A stretch of 9,286 nucleotides of DNA from Bacillota bacterium (GTDB lineage: Bacteria; Bacillota; Desulfitobacteriia; Desulfitobacteriales; Desulfitobacteriaceae): the NCBI GenBank assembly GCA_021849995.1, contig JAJZSC010000084.1, positions 1-9,286 of the forward strand. Direction: 5' to 3'. A program made the translations under genes and the position numbers. The notes beneath the pieces were generated by a model. That model was not told the origin of the DNA, did not search any database, and saw nothing but the letters and a program-made list of their open reading frames with translations. Position 1 is the first letter of the stretch; every line of letters starts with the position of its first letter. Positions 6,031-9,286 of the stretch are shown piece after piece.

Positions 6031-6801
6031 TCAGTCTTCCATATCTCTGATATAAGGAACATATTGTATATTAGCGGCAACTCTCGCCTTACCCGATTCA
6101 ATGATGGTATGTTCCAGTCGTTCAACTTCGCTTCTTGTCAGTTCAAGCTTGCTGTTGAATTTATTTTTAGAATCATTAAGGTAACAAATGAATTTGTTTT
6201 TGTTATCTTGATCCTGCAAAATGGTTATTAAATCACATGCCGATAACATCGGAAATTCATCACTTTCAATATGTGCTTCATTTTCTACAATATACTGAAC
6301 ACTGGTAAATCCACGGCGTGGCTTATCCTCGGTGTCAGGAATCAACCAGTCGCGTCCATTCTTTTTTGCATGCCTTAGTTTTCCGCGCCGTATCCATTGT
6401 CTCACTGTAACAGGCTCAACTTCATGCATGGCGGCATATTCTTCAACGGTAAGATAATCGCATTCAACCTTTATTAAGGTGTGTTCAACAGTTGAGGTCA
6501 TGCCACTAATTTCATCATTTTCAACTTGAATCTCACTAGCCTGGCATAAATTCAGTTCCATACTGTTCCCTAAAAACTGATATTCGTAGTACCACCAAAG
6601 TTCTGTTAATACTGGAAGTTTGGATTTCTTTACTGCTGCAATAAATTTTTCGCAAAGTTTTACTCTGTTTTTTACCACTTCATTTGAATAGGCGGGTTCT
6701 TCATTTAATCTTTCGTGTTCAACAAATAACTCTAATGACTTTAAAATATCTTCCCGTGTAAATAAATAATCCTCTCGGAATAGTTTTTCTTTAATATCCA
6801 T
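6031..6801 (-). CDS. Helix-turn-helix (excisionase/MerR-like) protein, likely regulator of the defence operon
   Basis: A 256-residue protein. An unrecognised helical N-terminal region (1-110) is rich in charged residues and has W-W-Y-Y-E-Y at 69-74. Residues about 115-157 form a helix-turn-helix of the HTH_17/excisionase type: Y-L-T-V-E-E-Y-A-A-M-H, then V-T-V-R-Q-W-I-R-R-G-K-L and a wing G-R-D-W-L-I-P. The last 90 residues are helical and polar, with a probable coiled-coil stretch (F-N-S-K-L-E-L-T-R-S-E-V-E-R-L-E). It is about four times longer than a plain excisionase, so the flanking regions likely do something besides DNA binding. GGAGGG precedes ATG at 6801. It is the first gene of the minus-strand operon, directly downstream of a 47-bp perfect palindrome, which makes autoregulation or operon control a reasonable inference. 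It could instead be a DNA-targeting subunit working with the nucleases. Confidence 0.83.
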   Translation of the reverse strand: MDIKEKLFREDYLFTREDILKSLELFVEHERLNEEPAYSNEVVKNRVKLCEKFIAAVKKSKLPVLTELWWYYEYQFLGNSMELNLCQASEIQVENDEISGMTSTVEHTLIKVECDYLTVEEYAAMHEVEPVTVRQWIRRGKLRHAKKNGRDWLIPDTEDKPRRGFTSVQYIVENEAHIESDEFPMLSACDLITILQDQDNKNKFICYLNDSKNKFNSKLELTRSEVERLEHTIIESGKARVAANIQYVPYIRDMED

Positions 6802-6817
6802 AGAGAACCCTCCAATG

Positions 6818-6864
6818 AATGTTTGATAATATTGTAACGCATCGTTACAATATTATCAAACATT
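6818..6864. repeat. Perfect 47-bp palindrome (22-bp arms, 3-bp centre), candidate operator
   Basis: The left arm at 6818-6839 (AATGTTTGATAATATTG then TAACG) is an exact inverted copy of 6843-6864, around the centre CAT. Arms of 22 bases without a mismatch are far beyond chance. It begins 17 bp upstream of the HTH gene start, just ahead of its ribosome binding site. It could be a double-stranded operator for the HTH protein, a hairpin in the 5' leader of the mRNA that masks or protects the translation start, or a recombination or replication site. No T-run follows either arm, so it is not a terminator. Confidence 0.9.
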
Positions 6865-6878
6865 TTCCAGTAATTTAT

Positions 6879-6907
6879 TTCATAGGTATTTGACCGCGTG
6901 AAATCAA
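6879..6907 (-). promoter_or_regulatory. Candidate sigma-A promoter for the HTH-led defence operon
   Basis: On the minus strand TTGATT (6907-6902) is followed after 17 bases by TATGAA (6884-6879). Both boxes match four of six consensus bases. Transcription would start near 6872, placing the whole 47-bp palindrome in the 5' leader. An alternative -10 (GATAAT) lies inside the palindrome itself, so the assignment is tentative. Confidence 0.33.
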
Positions 6908-6940
6908 CGTTATATATCCCTAGGGTCAGCACTTATACCT
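6884..6940. repeat. Interrupted inverted repeat, possible recombinase attachment or regulatory site
   Basis: AGGTAT (6884-6889) and GACC (6892-6895) are mirrored by GGTC (6924-6927) and ATACCT (6935-6940), with unequal internal spacing. Phage and element attachment sites of large serine recombinases are about 50 bp, imperfectly symmetric and usually lie just upstream of the recombinase gene, as here. The match is short, so this is only a candidate. Confidence 0.28.
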
Positions 6941-6949
6941 CATATTTAC

Positions 6950-6978
6950 TTGACTTATTCTCTCTTTGGAGACATAAC
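6950..6978 (+). promoter_or_regulatory. Candidate sigma-A promoter for the recombinase operon
   Basis: TTGACT at 6950-6955 (five of six consensus bases) is followed after 17 bases by CATAAC at 6973-6978 (four of six). The start of transcription would be near 6985, about 20 bp before the 52-aa gene. Position, spacing and orientation all fit. Confidence 0.45.
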
Positions 6979-7005
6979 TACGGTTAAAAATCCGAGGAGA
7001 AGAAT

Positions 7006-7164
7006 ATGAACAAGCAACAAGCAGAAAACGAAATGAAGTACCGTCTTGCCAAGATCATGCTTGAGGCCATGGAAGCGGAGGGTCTAATCAGTGGTTCGGA
7101 GAAAGAAACAGTTCTGAAAAAGCTGGTCAATAAAGTAAAACCGCTGATTGGCCAGCTGGATTAG
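7006..7164 (+). CDS. Small helical protein upstream of the recombinase, 52 aa
   Basis: ATG at 7006 is preceded by GAGGAG at ideal spacing. The 52-residue product is predicted to be almost wholly helical. It has an N-terminal helix (M-K-Y-R-L-A-K-I-M-L-E-A-M), a turn at G-L-I-S-G-S-E-K-E and a second helix (V-L-K-K-L-V-N-K-V-K-P-L-I). The K-I-M-L-x-x-M-x-x-x-G-L-I-S/T-x-x-E pattern resembles SHOCT-like small proteins often found directly before serine recombinase genes in Bacillota elements; their role is not known. It ends 13 bp before the recombinase start, so the two are co-transcribed. It may act as an accessory factor or directionality partner of the recombinase, but that is speculation. 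Confidence 0.65.
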   Translation: MNKQQAENEMKYRLAKIMLEAMEAEGLISGSEKETVLKKLVNKVKPLIGQLD

Positions 7165-7177
7165 CGGGGAATGGTCT

Positions 7178-8614
7178 ATGGAAAGGAAAGTGATTAAGAT
7201 TGCCGCGCGGCCGTTACTTCCGCCGGATACCGCAGGGCATTTCATTAAGCGCCGGGTAGCAGCATATGCCCGTGTATCAACCTCAAGCGAGGAACAACTC
7301 GTCAGCTTTGAAGCCCAGAAAGACTACTATGAAAAATATATCCTTGCCCATCCAAACTGGGAATTTGCCGGACTATACGTAGACGAGGGTATTTCCGGTG
7401 TCTCCTGTAAGAATCGCGCGGGGTTCAAGCGCATGGTCAAGGATGCACTGGACGGCAGTTTTGACCTTATTATAACCAAGTCGATCTCCCGCTTTGCCAG
7501 GAACACTGTGGATACGCTTACCACTATCCGAATACTGAAGGAAAAAGGCATCGAGGTCTATTTTGAAAAAGAACATATCTTTACCTTCGACAGCAAAGGA
7601 GAACTCATGCTCACCATCCTATCCAGCATTGCCCAGGAGGAAAGCCGTTCCATTTCCGAAAACGTTAAGTGGGGCTGCCGCAAGAGAATGGCTGATGGAA
7701 ATTACTCATTGCCTTACAAGCATTTTCTCGGTTACCAGAAGGGTAAAGATAATAAACCCGTAATTGTAAAAGATGAAGCCAAAATCATCCGGCGTATATA
7801 CAGAATGTTCCTGGAAGGCCGGACACCATCCAACATCGCCGCTATCCTTAAAGCCTAATCCGTTCCTTCGCCCGCTGGCAAGCGAACGTGGCAGGTAGCC
7901 ACAGTGATAAGTATTCTGACCAACGAGAAATACTACGGCGCGGCTTTATTGCAGAAAACATATACTGAAGACTTCATGACCAAGAAGTGGCGTAAAAATG
8001 AAGGCGAATTGCCACAATACTACATCGAAAGCGATCATGAACCAATTGTCAGCAAGGAAGTGTTCGATGAGGTTCAGCGTAGGTTAAGTCTGCCAACCAA
8101 GGAGAACCCTAGTCACAACACCTTTGCTAACAAACTGTTCTGTGGCGATTGTGGCGGAAAGTATGGCCGGAAAGTTGTAAGCAGCTACCGTGATAATAAA
8201 AAGTACCGTCATATAGTCTGGAAATGTAACCGCAGATATGACCACGCTGAAAAATGTGAGACTCCCTATTTATATGAAGAAGTTATCGCTCACGCCTTCA
8301 ATAAAGCGGTTCTGTGGCAATTGAGGAACAATCCCTCGCTGGTAGAATTATGCTGCAAACTTGTCCATTCGTCTATTCGGGCAGTCAAATCCGTATCCAA
8401 AGCGGAGCGCAAGCAGATGATTGTAGATTATATTTCCGAATTTCTGGACGCTTCGCCTAAAGAGATCCCCTTTAATGAAGCGGCATGGCGTGTCATGCTT
8501 GAACGGGCTGACATCACAAGAAACCGGCGGATGATTATGCGATTTATTGACGGTAGCGAGTACACTTATATCATTCCTAATTACTCGCCCATACGTAGAA
8601 GGAACCTGTTATAA
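7178..8614 (+). pseudogene. Large serine recombinase interrupted by an in-frame ochre stop
   Basis: One continuous frame of 479 codons carries a single TAA at 7856-7858. The N-terminal resolvase domain has Y-A-R-V-S34-T with the nucleophilic serine, D-E-G-I-S-G, I-T-K-S-I-S-R-F-A-R-N and the E-helix region I-A-Q-E-E-S-R-S-I. The recombinase domain starts at L-G-Y-Q-K-G and includes I-I-R-R-I-Y-R-M-F-L-E-G. The stop falls inside it, after A-I-L-K-A, where a Q (CAA) or E (GAA) codon would be expected. Beyond it the same frame continues with P-S-P-A-G-K-R-T-W, I-L-T-N-E-K-Y-Y-G and a zinc ribbon, C-G-D-C-G at about 8149-8163 and a C-N-x9-C pair later. ATG at 7178 with GGGGA seven bases upstream is preferred to the earlier in-frame TTG at 7148. 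Such enzymes integrate and excise mobile elements at att sites. As written it makes two fragments: a catalytic piece lacking DNA-binding modules, and a C-terminal piece that could start at GTG 7904. Confidence 0.9.
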
Positions 8615-8615
8615 G

Positions 8616-8652
8616 AAAAAGCCCGCAACCAGCAATTAACGGCTTAGCGGGC
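8616..8652 (-). terminator. Rho-independent terminator of the right-hand recombinase
   Basis: Read on the minus strand, GCCCGC (8652-8647) and GCGGGC (8626-8621) form a six-base GC stem over a 20-base loop that is partly self-complementary, followed immediately by TTTTT (8620-8616). It lies 20 bp after the stop of the minus-strand recombinase. On the plus strand no U-run follows the stem, so it probably does not serve the left-hand recombinase equally well. Confidence 0.72.
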
Positions 8653-8671
8653 CATGCAATATTGTATTCGT

Positions 8672-9286
8672 CTACACATGCACACAAGTTCTATTCTTGA
8701 AAACAAATCCCAGACGTCCATCTCGGTGGATAGTAACCTTTTCAACTGCTACCAACCACAGCTTCTCATCAAACTCCTCGACCACAAACGGGCGGGTTTC
8801 GATTTCTCGGATAAACCTGTCCAGTATCAGTAATTTGTTTTGGCGGTTTCGCCGCTGATCCTCCAGTTCGGCAACCCGCTCCGTTGCTATCCGGTGCCGC
8901 TCCATATATCCCTTGTGCCGTTCGTTAAATTCATCCTGATTAACGGCAAAGCGGGCATTTTCATAAATGGCTTTTCTTATTAGTTCGGAAACAACCTCAA
9001 TCTCGCGGTGCAGTTCCGCGAGTTCCGTTTCAATTGCCGAGCAGTCGCATAAGACCTCTTGGGCCAACCGGCAGTTGGCGAGCAGTTCATCCCGACTACC
9101 CATCAGCATATTAAATGCCGCCAGAAACCGCTGTTTAATTTCATCTTCTGTGAGATGGGGAGTTAGGCAAGGTTTATCGTTTTTGTACTTCTCATTGCAT
9201 CGCCATACCGTGCGTCGGTACTTGGTGTTTGAGCCCCAGACCTTGGAGCCGTAAAAACCGCCGCACTCACCGCAAATTATTTTTGC
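8672..9286 (-). CDS. Second large serine recombinase, C-terminal part (runs off right edge)
   Basis: A continuous minus-strand frame from the right edge to the stop at 8672 encodes the last 204 residues. It opens with a recombinase zinc ribbon: I-I-C-G-E-C-G-G-F-Y-G, then V-W-R-C-N and K-P-C-L-T-P-H at the expected spacing (four cysteines). Then come L-T-E-D-E-I-K-Q-R-F and a long coiled-coil stretch rich in E, R and L (about residues 85-155 of the fragment). It finishes with F-D-E-K-L-W-L-V-A-V-E-K-V-T-I, a standard ending of large serine recombinases. The coiled coil is the module that in this family controls integration versus excision. An internal ATG at 9109 is not a real start, since homology extends further upstream without a stop. 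The resolvase and recombinase domains lie outside the window. It converges on the first recombinase and is not interrupted in the visible part. Confidence 0.92.
   Translation of the reverse strand, partial: AKIICGECGGFYGSKVWGSNTKYRRTVWRCNEKYKNDKPCLTPHLTEDEIKQRFLAAFNMLMGSRDELLANCRLAQEVLCDCSAIETELAELHREIEVVSELIRKAIYENARFAVNQDEFNERHKGYMERHRIATERVAELEDQRRNRQNKLLILDRFIREIETRPFVVEEFDEKLWLVAVEKVTIHRDGRLGFVFKNRTCVHV

Noticed and set aside
6741..6932. 63-codon minus-strand frame reading through the palindrome into the HTH gene
   Set aside because: It is out of frame with the HTH gene, has no ribosome binding site and contains the palindrome and promoter region.
8621..8652. Bidirectional terminator between the convergent recombinases
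   Set aside because: Only the minus-strand side has a T-run after the stem, so it is annotated for the minus-strand gene alone.
8967..9254. 95-codon plus-strand frame opposite the second recombinase
   Set aside because: Serine-rich antisense translation of the coiled-coil region, with no independent support.
1..9286. CRISPR array, tRNA or rRNA genes
   Set aside because: No regularly spaced direct repeats, and no tRNA arm patterns or rRNA conserved blocks were seen on either strand.

Overview
The window looks like an accessory region of a low-to-mid GC Bacillota genome, probably Clostridia (Peptococcaceae/Desulfotomaculum-like). This is inferred from strong AGGAGG-type ribosome binding sites, the style of the large serine recombinases and the general protein character; there is no rRNA, tRNA or core marker gene to prove it.

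Left flank (1-2370): a broken IS110-type transposase tail abuts a remnant of a YhaM-like HD phosphohydrolase. An intact two-gene unit on the minus strand follows: a 49-aa zinc-ribbon protein translationally coupled to a 416-aa von Willebrand factor A (VWA) protein. Next come the decayed C-terminal half of a DnaQ-type 3'-5' exonuclease and, on the opposite strand, what looks like the tail of a large serine recombinase. This stretch reads as chromosomal backbone that has been hit repeatedly by mobile DNA. The exonuclease break near 2235 may be the left edge of the island.

Centre (2593-6801, all minus strand): a defence island. Transcription order is an HTH protein, a PD-(D/E)XK-type nuclease, a single-HKD phospholipase-D-type nuclease with a PUA/EVE-like C-terminal part, ThsB (TIR-like) and ThsA (two membrane segments plus a macro domain). 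The last two form a Thoeris system of the membrane/macro class, called type II. There, infection makes the TIR protein produce an NAD-derived signal (known to be histidine-ADPR for this class), which the macro domain of ThsA senses to trigger membrane-directed toxicity. The first three genes look like a separate, compact cassette. I do not recognise it as a named system, and it is the best candidate here for something undescribed. A perfect 47-bp palindrome (two 22-bp arms) lies just upstream of the HTH gene.

Right part (6802-9286): a divergent intergenic region, then a plus-strand pair made of a 52-aa protein and a large serine recombinase interrupted by one in-frame ochre stop. A second large serine recombinase converges on it from the right and runs off the window edge, with a rho-independent terminator between them. 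The recombinases most likely moved the defence genes, although at least one now appears inactive.
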